Part shown: one piece after another, positions 1-13,484 of the stretch
Layout of the letters: each line of letters starts with the position of its first letter
Position numbering within the stretch: the first letter of the stretch is position 1
DNA from: Paracentrotus lividus
Lineage: Eukaryota > Echinodermata > Echinoidea > Camarodonta > Echinidae
Direction: 5' to 3'
DNA: 64,000 nt
NCBI GenBank assembly: GCA_940671915.1
Contig: CALNVZ010003426.1
Span: 34,834,337-34,898,336 of the forward strand
The notes under the pieces: generated by a model
Seen by the model: only the letters and a program-made list of their open reading frames with translations
Databases searched by the model: none
Told to the model about the DNA's origin: nothing
Translations under genes and position numbers: made by a program

Positions 1-1370
1 TAATCAGTTGAAGTGCTTGTCAGTGACTCTCATCAACTTACTGATGTAGAATCTTGTATTCATTACTTACTCTCTAAATCTACTTTCCAATAGGAACATT
101 TCAAATATAATATATTCCATTCTTGAGCTGCGTGGTTAAAATCCAGATAGTCACTCTTAAAGGGGACCAATACCCAAGGAAATAATCATTTTAATAAGAA
201 AGAGCACAATCAGAGGAGCAATTTAAAAAAAGTTTCATCAAAATCGGTTATAAAATAAGAAAGTTATGGAAGTTTGAAAAGTCTCGTTTTACCTTCTATG
301 GGGATCCTCTAACTGGCAACATCGGCTTCAAAATTGCCGACTTTATGGACAACTCTCCATTGGTTTTGTACACAAATTTTCAGATTTTCCCAATTTTCTT
401 TTAAAATATGTCTTACCTCATTCTGAGCCTAACATATGTTGTGTGAAATATATTTTTCCATGACATATTTTGAGCTCAGAAGTAAATGGGACGTATTTTG
501 AAAGAACACTCCTGTCATTTAATATGCTCTTTCTTATTAAAATGATTATTTCCTTGGGTATTGGTTTCCTTTAAGTCATAGGTTAAACATTCCCTTTTAA
601 TTCTTTAAGTACTCATGATTCCCTTTTATCCAATAGGAACATTTCAATTGTAGGTATGATTCTATATACCTGCCTAGTTAAAACCCAGATATTCACTCAT
701 ATGGTAAATATTCTCTTGAACCCGTTGCATACTAAGCCCGCATATACGCGGGATGGTTATATACAGTAGAGACTATCTATCTCGCTCATTCTTTCATTAA
801 TGCACAAAAATAATGCATGATTCCATTGATTAGATATTGATGATTGAATGGCTATCTTTGTTTCACTTTCAAATTCAAAAGATTTGTGAAACCATGCTTG
901 ACAAACATGCACTATTGGTCTTTTTAAAAATAACCTCAGTGTTCAACACGTTAAATCATCTTTCTATTCATGAAACCCACTTCCCAATAGGAATATTTCA
1001 TATGTACTTTGCAATTCCTGAGCTGTGTGGTTAAAACCCAGATACATTCACTCATATAGTTCATTTTCTCTTGAAATCATTTTTCTAATTTCTATTCACA
1101 AAACCCTCTTTCCAATAGGAAAATTTCAAATGTACTTTGCAAATCAAAAGTTGTGTCGTTAAAACCCAGATATATTCACTCCTGATAGGGTAAATATTCT
1201 CTTGAAATGGGTCTTTCTATTCATAAAACCCGCTTTCCAATAGGAAAATATCAAGCCATTCTTGAGCTGTATGGTTGAAACCCAGATATTCACATTCACT
1301 TGAAATCGTCTTTCTTTTCATAAATCCCTCTTTCCAATAGAAACATTTCAAATTTACGGTACATTGTATG
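1..1370. repeat. Degenerate tandem array, ~127-bp unit
   Basis: The phrase CCAATAGGAACATTTCAAA followed by GTGGTTAAAACCCAGATA recurs with starts near 87, 630, 983, 1112, 1237 and 1333. Adjacent units are about 96-129 bp apart. The 87-to-630 gap becomes 129 bp once the 414-bp MITE insertion and its target duplication are removed. The array probably continues beyond the left edge. Confidence 0.8.
161..570. mobile_element. TTAA-flanked MITE
   Basis: Terminal inverted repeats of about 50 bp (AGGGGACCAATACCCAAGG at left, reverse complement at right) are flanked by TTAA at 157-160 and 571-574. No coding capacity. The TTAA target duplication is typical of piggyBac- or Kolobok-type elements. It interrupts the tandem array at 1-1370. 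Confidence 0.8.
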
Positions 1371-1420
1371 TCTAAAGCTGCCAGTACAGAACCCTTTGAA
1401 GTGAAGAGAAAAGTCAAACA

Positions 1421-4400
1421 GCAGATTTATTCATGCAGAAGCACTTTAAACCACTTTGAATTCAATCACTGCTGACAAAAGGGTCAGGATGTTTTGAATC
1501 AACCGCAGATATCTTTGGAATTCCTTCTCTCTAATGGGGTTTAACAAACTTTTTCATGATCATATTTTGATGACATCCTTTATGTGTATTGATGTAGACT
1601 ATAAACACAATAAAAAGGTGTGATAAAGCTTCGAAACATTGAAAGCTTGATGTATTTTTTTAACCAGGGCTCAATACAATGTAGGCCCTACAGGTACATG
1701 TAATTCACTTTTGATTTGTTTATGTATATGGAGGGATCTGCATTGAAATATTTGGGGTGCAGTGTGGTTGACGTGGAAATTGGGCTTCTAAATCGGGTCA
1801 CTGATAAAATTTTGCACTGTTGTGGGTCCAGAGATGAACAACGGGGCCCATGTGCTCAACCCTAATTTTTAATGTAAGACCATATTCAGGCTGGAGAAAA
1901 TATCTGTCAAAGAAAGTCAAAATGAATATGAAATTATGCACAGCTTGGCAATAGCAGGCTCCAGAGGCAGAGACCTAGGTCACATAAGCCCCAAAAATAT
2001 GAAAAACAAAATCATCTAATTTTTAAAATAATTTAAACAGGAACCCCATGCATGGGACCCACCAAATTATTACCCAGACCCCAGACTAGATCTTTCCAGA
2101 CACGGAGCGATTTTGTAATCCTCATGACGGAGATAATTGATCTCTTGATGACTGCATTCAATATCTTATTATTATTAGATTATTATTTCTTCTGAAGTAT
2201 TGAAATTATGAGCAGTAATAGTTATTGACAGCTGTCTCTCCTTTCAACACTGTACAAAACCAATATTATCCTTGTGAAAACAAACTATTATAACATCAGG
2301 CACATTTCTCACCTTCAAGGAGATAGGTATTGATGGGACAGTCAAATAAACAAACAAATTATTTTATTCAGAAATGCAAGCCTACCCCAACCATGGAACT
2401 TCAATCTATGCTCCAACCTATCATTGGTTCTAGGACAACTACCCCCTGGACAATTATCCCCAGATAACTACCCCCACCAAATTTCTACCCCTAACTTTAC
2501 GCTTTACCCTAACCCTATTTCATTTTCTGGAGGGTACTTGTCCAATGGGTATTTGTCCTGATAGTCCCTGCATTAATTAAGGGACTTAAACACTTAGAAT
2601 CTTCAGAGAAATGTATTGTAAGTCATTGGTTATTATGGAGCATTTATAATTCATACATATTTATATAAAACAAAATATAAAAATTTAGATTTTCATGAAC
2701 TCACCATGTCAAATTAACAACTAATACATATTAAATCAGTGCGACGTACAAGCCTACATTGTACTCCATGCCCACACTAAATAAGGGGTCTCATGTTGTA
2801 CCACAGGTTATAATAAAAATGATCCATGGTTGTACTGTATAATGATTTAATTAGCCTATATATATACATGTAATTCACTGAAATGAAAAACAAAGCAGAT
2901 TAATTTTAGATTTCCATGTGTAAGCGGGAGGGAGTAACCTTGGGTACACTCTGGTGATTCTATATCAGACATTTACATGTACTTAGTAATTGAAAGAGGC
3001 TAGAAGGTCATTGTCTATTTTCAGGATTATCCTATTAGCTATTGATATTAACCATTAACTAATCAAGCGTTGATGCAGAAACGCCTAGTAACCTTGTCTA
3101 CTTGGGTGGTATTGTAGGAAGATAGACTTTGTACATGTACATTTTGCATTCTATAAATTAAGAATTATTATTTCATTAAAATTATTAATAATATTAATAA
3201 GAGAATGATTTTTATTTATGTTGTTAATTGACCATAGTAGATTGGTGTAGTAAAGAGTAAGGGGATTTTGAGGGAGTATTTATCAGAAAGCACAACTACC
3301 ACCAAAAAACATCACCAACACCACTACCCCTTCCACCTCATACCACTTACCACAATTTGCTTCAATACTGCCACAAAGGCAGCAACCTCTCCTACCACTA
3401 TTACCACCCACGCTAAGATCTTCCATGGCAACACACTAGCTACATGTACCACTTGGCACCACCACTTTTATTGGAAATACAGTATTCAAAAGAAAAGCAA
3501 CTTCATGAATTTAAAAATGATTAAATTACAAATTGCATCTCTAAATATACTTACCGAGTACAGAAAAGGCCGTCTATATTCCATATACTACACTAGCTAA
3601 ACCACTGTGACGATATGGTACCTCGATACTATCAAGCAGTTACCACGACTCATATATTCCACTGAATGATGGATGCAAAGAAATAGCGAAAAACAGGTTG
3701 TAAACAAAGTTCTGGCGTGGACCCAACCAAAATTCACAATCAAAGCTCCTTTATGATAGAAAAGTCTCCACAATACCTATATTCCAGGGCATAAATACAG
3801 CTCGAGAAACTTCTCTAAACAATCACTTCACAAGTCATTGATTTGTGGCGTAAGTGAAAGAGATATCCTTTCAGCCTCAATGCTCTTGATCAATGATTGA
3901 GAGAAAAGGCAAGTCAATGGTTTGATTTCCAGCGAATCTGTAGTCCCTCACATCCAAGTTCATGCACCTGAAAGTCTGGTTGAATCTGTTTATTACAAGG
4001 CTTGACAAAATCAGCTGTGAGTGCTGTCAGCTCATATAGTGCAGCTCCTAAAATGACCCTCAATTTCGGTCCACAACACTTCACAAAATGTTCACCTCAA
4101 CAGTTGGTTAGCTGGCAGTCAATATCCAGGGCTGCTTATTCTCCCTCTCTCTCTCTTTCTCTTTCACACATGTATACACACATCCACACACACAGTATTC
4201 AGCATGGCAACTCTGTGGATACACATCACATGTGCTTGTGATAACCTTGGAAAAAAGGCTGCATTACACACACACACAAGTGTAGATCCAGTATATTTGC
4301 AGTTACTATACACTCAGGCGTATAATCTGTGTGTAAACATTGCCAGGGTATTCATTCTTCTTCAAAAAGTAAACAGAGATCTGAACATAAAATTTTACCG

Positions 4401-5398
4401 CCAAGACATAAATGAATCAGGCAAGACATGTTTTCAATTTTAAAAAAGGTACATCAAATGAAAAAAAGCAACCATTCAAAATACTATTCATATAAGCAAT
4501 TTACTCATCATGGTTTGGAATTTTAATGACACATTTTACTTAGTCCCTCCAAACAAAATATATAGTTTACCCCCTATGCTGAGCTTAGACCATCACACTT
4601 TGAACAGCCCAAGTGGTATGCCTATTCATACCAATACACTAAAAAGTTTTGATGTGGACTCCTACATTATAAAGAAAGGGGTGTATATTCCATCTACCAC
4701 ACCACTCACTGATGTGTAAGTGTGACGTGGAAATGCAGTTGGCCAAAAGTTGATTAATGAGGCAAGTGTGAAAGGAATCACAAATTTTTGGAAAGGATAA
4801 TTTCCTTTGACACTCGAGGAAGGTGTTAGTCATTGCTGGTAACTGTTTTTCATTAGTAGTCCTTCAATAAAGGGACAAAAGAGTTATTACCAAAGAAAGT
4901 AAAATGTCTGAAAGCTGAGAATCTGAGGTCATTCTATACTGTTTTAGACACAAAGATTTATGAGGTATAATCTAGTTCTAATTGGCTTTCTGCACAATCA
5001 TTAATTATTTAATCAGCTCCCCTATTCAAAATGGAGTGTAATCATCATGTCATTGATCATAATTATGATCCTAAATCTATTACCCATCCTTTTCTTCTTT
5101 ACTTGTTAATGTATTTGGTTGCAAAATGTACCCTACCCATGAAAAAAAGCTGTTTATAGGGGAATTCAAGTCTTAATCAAAATAATTTTAAAATAATTGC
5201 ACTTATTAAGCATCATCGAAATTCTGCCTTGGCAGAAAAACTTCTTTTTTGACTCTGAAAAAAAAAATGGTTGTACTTACAAGGTAAACAGATAGCAAAA
5301 GTTTAGATGATTCAGAAAGGCAATCAAATCTCTTAAAATTTTATTTCAACCCACAATCAGGATTCAAATATCTTTTAACCAATCAAATTGATGAAAAT
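1421..5398. other. No recognisable gene
   Basis: AT-rich sequence. It contains a foldback-type repeat near 2425-2575 (GGACAACTACCCCC with a related inverted half), an ACC-rich stretch at 3290-3480, and CT and CA simple repeats at 4140-4290. The open frames are short and low-complexity. Confidence 0.5.
2425..2575. repeat. Dispersed foldback repeat, copy 1
   Basis: Halves resembling GGACAACTACCCCCTGG face each other around a central ACCCTAACCCTA motif. A second copy of the family lies at 44973-45122. Confidence 0.5.
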
Positions 5399-5528
5399 CA
5401 CTCGATAAAGAATTGCAGCGGCACTCGAAAGCTCGTGAACTTGTAAGCTAGTGATCACTTTTTCACTTGATAAAGAGTTGCAGCGGCACTCGAAAGCTCG
5501 TGAACTTGTAAGCTAGTGATCACTTTTT
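5399..5528. repeat. Tandem duplication, 65-bp unit
   Basis: Two nearly identical copies, each running from CACT(C/T)GATAAAGA to GTGATCACTTTTT; only a few bases differ, so the duplication is recent. Confidence 0.9.
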
Positions 5529-5689
5529 GCGAGAGTGATCACGAATTTCCTTGTTGACCATAGTAGATTGCGAGACAAATGAATACCCTCTAGCGATTAT
5601 TTCAATCCGCAATAATGAACTTATTTAATCATATTTTAATTTAGATACTCTCTAGAAGCTAAGGGGTAGAGGAAGTGAAGTTAACCTGC

Positions 5690-6895
5690 TTTCCCTAAAA
5701 CAATGTTTTTTTTTACATAGAAATATCAATAATTTACAAAGAAGAGGTCTAGGCAAAAGGTGTACAGACATTTATTTACAGGGTGATTTACAACATAAGA
5801 TTTCTGACATTTTTATGCCAGCCTGAATTCACTTTTTCCCTGCTTTTTCACGAATGGGACACAAACATTTGCTGGGAAATCTAAAACGTTGGATTTCTGA
5901 AAATTTGATTCCATCTTTGACTTGCATTTCACCTACTTTTCCTAAAACAATTAATTTTCGAAATGTAGAAACATCAAGGGGTAAGGGGATCAGGGCTGAG
6001 GCAATTCAGACATTCACAGGGCGATCTAAAATGATAGATTTCTGGAAATTTTATTCCAGCTCGGTTTGACTCTGAATTTGCCTGCTTTCCCTGAAACAAT
6101 AAATTTTGTTTTTAAACGTGGAAATATGAAAGGAAAGGGGGATAGAACTGGACTGTGCAATGGGGATAAGACAGTTACAGTTTAGATTCAGAATATTGAC
6201 TTTTGGGGAATTTGATTTCAACCGGACTCTGAGAAACTGTTCTATTCTTTTAAAAAATGAATTTCAAAATGTAGAAACATCAAGGAGTCCGGAGAAGGGG
6301 GAGGGCAGGGTACATAGGATACCAACATTTATTTGTAGTGTGATTTACAAGATAGTAGAATGTAAAATTTCTAGAAATTCAATTCAGGCTCGGAATCATG
6401 ATTTACCAGTTTTCCCTAACACAATAATATTTTAAAATGAAGAAACATCAATGGGGAGGGAGAGGGGGTGGGCAAGGCACAGGGGGATACAGACATCCTC
6501 GGGGCGATTTATAACGTTGCATTTAGGGAAATTTGATTCCCGTTTGGACTGACGATTCACCAGTTTTCCTTAACACAATGAATTTTTAAAATGAAAAACA
6601 TCACGGGGAGGGAGAGGGGGTGGGCAAGGCAAAGAGCATACAGACATTCACAGGGCGATTTAGAACATTGGATTCCGGGAAATTTGATTCCCGCTCAGAC
6701 TCAGGATTCACCAGTGGATCTAACACAATGAATTTAAAAAAAAAGTAGTTTAACATAGGGGGTATAGAGGGGAGGAGAGGGCAGCAAAAAAGGGATGCAG
6801 ACATCCTCATGGCGATTTAGAACGTTGGAATTCTGGAAATTCGATTCCCGCTCGGACTAAGGATTCACCTGTTGTCCCTAAAACGATGTAACGCA
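5690..6895. repeat. Degenerate minisatellite, ~150-bp unit
   Basis: Phrases such as ACAGACATTCACAGGGCGAT, GGGAAATTTGATTCC and CCCTAAAACAATGAATTTT recur about every 150 bp (for example near 6500, 6653 and 6810), becoming more diverged towards the left. Confidence 0.8.
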
Positions 6896-7039
6896 AGCTG
6901 ACAGTCGCCAGAGCATTACTTCCTAATGACGGTACGTCTCTCCATGACTCACGACTCTTGCTCACGTTTTGCTTCTTCACAAATTTTTTTTTTACTCACA
7001 TGGGATTTTGATAGGGTAAAGGATTTAAGTTCATTAACA

Positions 7040-7640
7040 CATTAACACTTTCTGTTCTATTACTAGATTGGAAGGCAATTATCAGCAATTTGGTGGTTTT
7101 TCTATTCATTTTTTATATATTTCAATTTGGAGATAACATTTTGTTCATGAAATTCTTTTGAGTAGTGACATATTTAGTACTTAAAAACACCTTTTGATTC
7201 CTTTATTTTTTAGGGGGGAGGGGCAACTATCAGCAGTTTTATTTTCATCAGTGCATTTTGAATACAATATACATAGCTGCACATTTAATTATTATTTGAA
7301 CACATTCTGTTCTTATGCGTTTTCAAGCAACTATTAGTAATTTTGAAGTTTACCTCTTTATTTCGAAAATTGTATTCTGCACTTTGGCTGCAGTTTTTTT
7401 TTTTCATGAATTTCTACTTCTGACAAAGGATAATGATGGATTTAAAAATATGTATCAGTAACATCTGCTCGACTAGGTTTTCAAGCAATTACCAGCAATA
7501 AACTTATTCCCCTGCAATTTGCAGTTTATTTCTTTGAATTTGTTTTGTCATTTTTAATGTTTGGCTATAATATTTTGTTCATGGATTTTTTTTTCTGACA
7601 TAATTTCAGGCGTTAAAATATTCGGCTTCGTCTTTTTAGA
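7040..7640. repeat. Strongly degenerate tandem repeat
   Basis: GGCAATTATCAGCAATTT-like and TTTTGTTCATGAAATT-like phrases recur near 7074, 7225, 7326 and 7484, and near 7140, 7390 and 7575. No coding signal. Confidence 0.45.
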
Positions 7641-7879
7641 CAACAACATTAAATTTTTACTTTTATGCAAATAGATTGTCAAAAGATTATTATCAAATAA
7701 CTGTCAATAACATATTTGGATGCAATAACATATTTAGACGCACTAATTACTCACCCTTTGCATTCCCCAGGGACAATTCCTGTATATTTTTTAAAATATC
7801 AGTAGAGACTCCAAAATAAGAAACTGGAAAAAACATAAGTTTAGGAAAATAAAACCAGAAAAATTATAAATATTTTTCT

Positions 7880-8330
7880 ATACCACCTCTTATTCTTGTC
7901 CTCTTCTTTTTTTCCTATTTGTGTTCTTCCACCTCTTTAAATTCTTTTCCTTCTTCTTTTTTTACTACTTCTTCTTGTCCTCCTTTTTCTTCTTCTCTTC
8001 CTTCTACTCAATGGAAATCTGTTTTTCCTTCTTCTTCTGGTCCTCATCCTTCTCCTTCTAATTTTTCTTGTTGTTCGTCAGCTTTATCTTTTTTTCCTCG
8101 TTCTTTCTTTCTCCTTCTTAATCCTATATTTATTCTTCTTTCTGAGCCTCCATTACCATTTCTTCTATTCCTCATTTTATTCCATCTAATTTCAGACTCA
8201 TGTTCTCTTCCTACATTTTGTTCTCACTCTTCACATGTCTTTCACCATGCTTTTTTCAATTTCGCTTTCTTGCTGATCAACCTAACTTCTTTTCCTACAA
8301 AAAGGCCTACACTTTACACTCTGTGAAAAG
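7880..8330 (+). repeat. Pyrimidine-rich TTC/CTT tract
   Basis: About 440 bases dominated by T and C in irregular TTCTTC/CCTTCT runs. It leaves a 135-codon open frame of Ser, Phe, Pro and Leu, which reflects composition rather than a gene. Confidence 0.7.
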
Positions 8331-8401
8331 TCAACCTGTTGGAAGAGAAGAGTAGCCTGCTTGAGTGGTACACATATAGATCTATCTCAAATTTGGGACA
8401 A

Positions 8402-8459
8402 AATTAAATTCCTAGCTACACAAAGGCTACAGTCTGTAGCCTTTGTGTAGGAATTTAAT
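8402..8459. repeat. Short perfect hairpin
   Basis: AAATTCCTA and TACACAAAGGCTACAG at left are matched by their reverse complement at right across a 1-base loop, with only a 4-base gap in one arm. Confidence 0.85.
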
Positions 8460-8460
8460 C

Positions 8461-9870
8461 ATCACATGCTGTTGACGTAATGTCTGATTAAAAAAAAAAA
8501 AAAACTAACAAACACAAACAGAAACAAAATGTTATGAACAGAACAAATCAATTTCACTTAATTTACATATGGGTTATGGTTATTTTAAACAAACTGGTTA
8601 GAATAATACCCCCCCCCCCCCCGCCCCAAAGTCTACCAAACTTTACCTGCATTCACGTGCTCCAAGGTACAGTTCCGATGATCATGAAAGTCGCACGGGG
8701 ACCGAGCGGCGTATAGTCACGCGCCAGGTTCCGCTCTAAAGCTTGTGAAATGTTGGTCTCAATATAACTTGTAGTTAATGTTTTGACAAGTTTTTAACTA
8801 TAATTATATGAGTTCATAAATCTTTCTTTTCGAAGACAAAACATAATCTTACCAATGAGGAGGGCCAGATGCTACGATGCGTTGTTTTAGAACAATTTTC
8901 CTTGCATAATTCCCCGATATAATTCTCGCTGTTCATGTCTTCTTTTCAATAATTGACTTTTTTTTTCCAGCATGTAAACGGTAGTCTAGTCAGGTTGTTT
9001 ACTGTCATTTTTTTAATCAGCAAATTTAGAAGAAGAAGAAAATATAATCATAAATAAATAAAGCAGCGTTCTCTATCTGCCCACAAACAGCTTGATCATG
9101 GACACATATCTTCAACAACCTATCTAAATATTATAGTCTTTTGTTACTATGGTCGATGCAAAAAAAAAATAAAAGAGTTTGGAAATGAGGCAAAGAATAA
9201 GGTAACTGTTTTGGATTACGCAACCACCCTTCTCTCTGTCGGCATCCCTCACAGCTCAGTCACATTCAGAAAAGATAAACACGACTGACAATAGAAAAAC
9301 CATCATATTACTCAACATCGTATGGTTATATATTTTGTCGTTTGACGATTGGATGTGGAAGTGTGACTGCGTAGCATATGCTTGAACATTAATTATTGAT
9401 CGATGTGTCGATAATGTGTTGTAATGTGATTCCAAGAATCAAGGCTCGTTTGACCTTTAATTTGGTAATCCATTGTTCCAACTTCCAGGGACTTTCATTG
9501 GTCGACCTTTCGATGTGGTAACATTGATTTATTGATGGCAGACTCGCCACATTAACCGCATTGCACTATTATTTATGTTTACATCTATACCATTATCCCA
9601 CATATGCAATTCATGCACTGATATTTTGACATAGCATTGAAAGTACTGGAAGAAGAATGGATCGATCAGAATGAGGTAAAGAAAATAATGTTCATACTTT
9701 TTGTACACCACAAAGTACAAATATTGTGATGATAAGAAAGGAATACACCTATCGATTTCAAAGTCATTGTATTTCACATGATTACCACTTTTTGAATTAT
9801 GATTTAACTAAGTGCATTTTTAAACTAATTATGAACGTAAGTGCATCTAACAAATATATTCATTGTAGTT
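8461..9870. other. No recognisable gene
   Basis: Ordinary AT-rich non-coding sequence with a poly-C run near 8611-8623. I see no exon-like or repeat structure worth naming. Confidence 0.5.
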
Positions 9871-10303
9871 CATGAAAGCTGGTAGTCTTGATCTTGGAGG
9901 CTTTTCATCTCAGCTTCCTCTCTTTCTCCTACTTTGTGTCGATCTCAATATCTTCCCATATAGGCTACCCTGTCTCACCATCTCCTCTTTGTCCTTTATA
10001 GCTATCCATCTTCCACACAGCTCTCTCCCTGTTCCAAGTAATGCTCCCCCCCCCCCTTCCCTTGAATATCTTTTCTCCTTCTCTATTCCAGAATAAAAGG
10101 CCTTGGTACCAATTATATCTTCTCTCTTCCCATCAAACAATATTGCTTCTCACTCTCTCCCTCCACCCCCTCTTCCAGCATACATTATATCTCCTTCTCT
10201 CTCTCTCTCTTGTCTTTCCCAATATATATCTCTCCGCTCTTTCCCAAATATGATTATCATTACCTCTCCCCCCCCCCCCTACCTTCCTCCCTCTTCCCAA
10301 TAT

Positions 10304-11027
10304 AAACCCCTCAAAAAATGTCTTGCAATTCAACTTTGAGCCCTCATATCCTTTATTTGATTTTTATGATGGTTAAAATTGATATCATTGGAAAGTTGAT
10401 TTATTCCTTGTCACATTGATACCCCATTTGTGATGGTTATGTTATGCTTGAATGCACAGTACTCGCAAAAACTCGAATGAAGTCAGAAAAGGAAAGTTGC
10501 CAAATGAATGGCTATTGCTTACATCGAGTTCTTAACTGTATAAAAGGTTTTTGTGTTTCTTTGTGTTTGTTTTTTTGTCTTTTGTTTGTCTTTTGGGGGA
10601 ATGCCTGCTTCAATTTGGCCGATTGCTCGGGCCTTCTCAACATTTGATAAGCGCGCCATCCTAGCTTTATCAAACGACTACTCATGAAAAATAAGCACTG
10701 CCAAGCAAAAAGCTTGGGCAAGGCACATTTCATCTTCCAAACAATAAGTGAAAACATTGAGGAATAATGCATGACCCATTTAATGATACTCAATAGAAAC
10801 TCTGCCTTTCAACAATAGCCATTCATTTGGCAACTTTCCACTTCTGACTTTGATTTGTATTCGGGAATACTGTGCATTCAAGCATTGCACAACCTTTACA
10901 AATGGGGTATCAGTGTAAAGAGGAATAAATGAACTTTCCAATGGTATAAAATTAATGAATTATAGACAATTAACAAAAAAGATACGAGGACTCAAAGTTG
11001 AATTGCAAGACATTTTTTGAGGGGTTT
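10304..11027 (-). mobile_element. Decayed Tc1/mariner-like element with ~220-bp inverted repeats
   Basis: Arms starting AAACCCCTCAAAAAATGTC at both ends, in inverted orientation, extend roughly 220 bp each and are flanked by TATA/TA-type sequence. Between the arms, the minus strand from the ATG at 10659 reads MARLSNVEKARAIGQIEAG. This resembles the first helix-turn-helix of Tc1/mariner transposases, after which the frame degenerates into low-complexity sequence. Most of the transposase is missing, so this is an internally deleted, non-autonomous copy. Confidence 0.7.
10580..10659 (-). pseudogene. Transposase N-terminal fragment (Tc1/mariner HTH)
   Basis: The minus-strand reading MARLSNVEKARAIGQIEAG is the typical opening of a Tc1-type paired-like DNA-binding domain. 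No further domain (no DDE catalytic motif) follows. Confidence 0.5.
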
Positions 11028-11220
11028 ATATCACCCCTCCCTCTTTCTTTTTCTATCTCACTCTCCTTCCCTCCCTCCATCTTCCAATAAACATATCTCC
11101 TCCTCCCACTCCTTGAACTATTCTCTAGTTTTCCTCCTCACTTTTTATATCCATCTCACTCCTTTCCCAGTCACAAAATCCTTTACTTTTGTAATTAAAA
11201 GGCAAAGTCCATCCTGAAAA

Positions 11221-13422
11221 TAAATTGTTAAATTAAAAGGGAAACAAATAGTGAAGGTTTGAATAAAATCCATCAAACAATAATATATAATAATAATATA
11301 ATATTTTAAGTTTTAATTTTGTGGTGTCACTTGCACGCTGCTCTCCCATGTTTTGCAGTAAATTCCATAAATTGCTTCTTTTTTGTGGTTCTTCATGAAA
11401 GATATTAATACTGCAGCGGAAAAACAATTTGAATTCCTCTGAGAAAATGTCAAATTTATGGATTTTACAGAACAAAATAAAATTCAAGTTCAAATATAAA
11501 CTTTATTGAGATAAAATCCTGATATATGAAAGAACAGTGTGCAAGTGGCTTCAAAACAATAAAAGTGTAATTATTCCTAACTTTGTTATCCTTTGATGGA
11601 TATTTTTCAAATCTTAACCATCGTTTTTCTTTTATTATTTCCGCTTTCAATAAATCAATAATTTCAGGGTAGACTCCTACATCGCGCAATATCACACTAA
11701 ATTATACCACATGTTTCAAGAATATCCAGACTGCACAAACAAAACACATTATTACAAAAAAAAGATGAATTGATAATAAATGTGATTTCATTTGATCATC
11801 AAAAAGTAAAAAGATAACATCACAAATATACAATATTTTACACGATTTCAAATCATTAGTCCTCTATAATACTTCATACCACAAGAAGGTTATCAAAATG
11901 TATCGAAAATGCCCCCAATAAATTATTGACTTTATGAAAATTCTATTTTGTACATGCAGCGTCAATGATCTTTGGATAATTGAAAAATCTTGTTAATCTT
12001 AAAAATTTAATATAAAAGTCACGGGCACACTAATGATTATCACTATTCACCCACTTGATAAGCACAATGCAGTCAACTATGATTTCAGTAAACATAGATA
12101 TGGCGAGATGTCTTTACAACAATTTAAAGGATATTTGTGGGTTCAAAGTTAACAAACCTTATACAGCTTTGCACCTACAAAAAATTCACCAAGTGAGGGC
12201 ACTCTGAGAATTGCAATCTCAAATCCACCAACAAGTTGCCAGAAATAGTATTTGATTTTTATTCTTTTTCTAAAATTAGAGATTGCCAGTTCTTCACTTA
12301 ACTGATTTAAGTATAATGAAGTTAAATATCACAAGTAAAAGTGTTTCATGGTTTCCTATAAACAGAAAGCTGCTTCTTCCACGATTAGCTCTGTTGTTCG
12401 TTTCAAAATTTATTTGTGGTTTTGAGCCATGGGGTCACATTTATTTTTCTTTTTTTTTTAAATCCCCCATCACCACAACATAGTAATACTCCTTAAAAAA
12501 ACACACACAGTATTGATCAAAATATGGTGATGATTCCATCAAAGATACATAACATTGACAATATAAATATCTTGAGAAATACAAAAAATTTGGCAAATAT
12601 ATGTGAAACAATTATTTAAAGATGAATAAACAAAATACCATGGCACTTTGTAACATCATACTCCTCATACGGAGATAAGAGTTCTTGCTCCTCAGAAACC
12701 ATGCATTGAAATTGATATATAATATGGGCTAGAATAATAATGGAATACAGAGAAATGTAAGAGGCAAAAATACATTACTATGGAGAGTTTTTTTTTTTTT
12801 TTTTTTTATAATGATGTCCTTTCTAAAGAGGTAAAAGAGGAAAAAAATGTGCTTCTTTTGCTCAGGTTGTTTTTATGTTGGTTTTATTATCACAAATCAA
12901 GCATCAGTCCTCTTCAATGTATGGCTATTTGTAGAAATGAAAACTACCCACGAATTCAAAAAGGTAATGGCTTATACAGTAACCTGACAGATTAGATGAG
13001 TTTTCAGACATTATGGGCAACCTCTAACTACTTGGAAAAGGATTGTTATACAGATCTTAAACAAAATGGACTTGAGCTATGATGATGCCACATCCCTCAC
13101 ATAATCCCACAATGAACACCAAAATTAAATCAGATTTCAAATTTAAGGATCTTTTTGTAAGTCACCTTAAAGTTCTATGTCATTTCTAAATTTCATGAAC
13201 ATGCATAAAACCATTATAAGTACTTCAGAGTCGTTGTGAACCCAATTCAATAGAGGTATTTGTGATGCAAAGAGCCTGTGACAAAAGGGTAGAAATGAAG
13301 GAATGGAGTTTCAATAATGGATAGTTGCTTTGAAAGATTACATGCTTGTGTGACATGGAACGGAAGTGTCACATGGCTCCTTCTGCTATTGAACAGCTCA
13401 GATTCAGAAGGGCCTTGATGTT
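11221..13422. other. Region downstream of PEX16, probably including its 3' UTR
   Basis: AT-rich, without coding signal. Several minus-strand AATAAA-type signals occur (for example near 12407 and 12438), but none stands out as the PEX16 polyadenylation site. Poly-T at 12787-12807. Confidence 0.4.
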
Positions 13423-13484
13423 TTAGTTCCCCCAGTTGTAGGAATAGATCTTCTGCCACACAGGAAGGTACTCCAGAATAGGCC
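13423..13484 (-). CDS. PEX16: PEX16 exon 10 with stop codon
   Basis: Acceptor TATTAATTGCAG, then GG completing an arginine codon, then PILEYLPVWQKIYSYNWGN and TAA. This is the canonical PEX16 C-terminus (human RPLMDYLPTWQKIYFYSWG). The 3' UTR continues towards lower coordinates; I could not fix its polyadenylation site. Confidence 0.95.

Larger units (their letters stand above)
9885..11215. repeat. CT-rich tract split by a transposon
   Basis: Irregular CTCTCTCCCTCC sequence at 9885-10300 resumes at 11028-11215. The inverted-repeat element 10304-11027 sits in the middle, so it appears to have inserted into a longer simple-repeat tract. Confidence 0.6.

Noticed and set aside
7919..8326. 135-codon Ser/Phe/Pro-rich open frame
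   Set aside because: Pyrimidine-rich simple sequence; no codon structure or homology.
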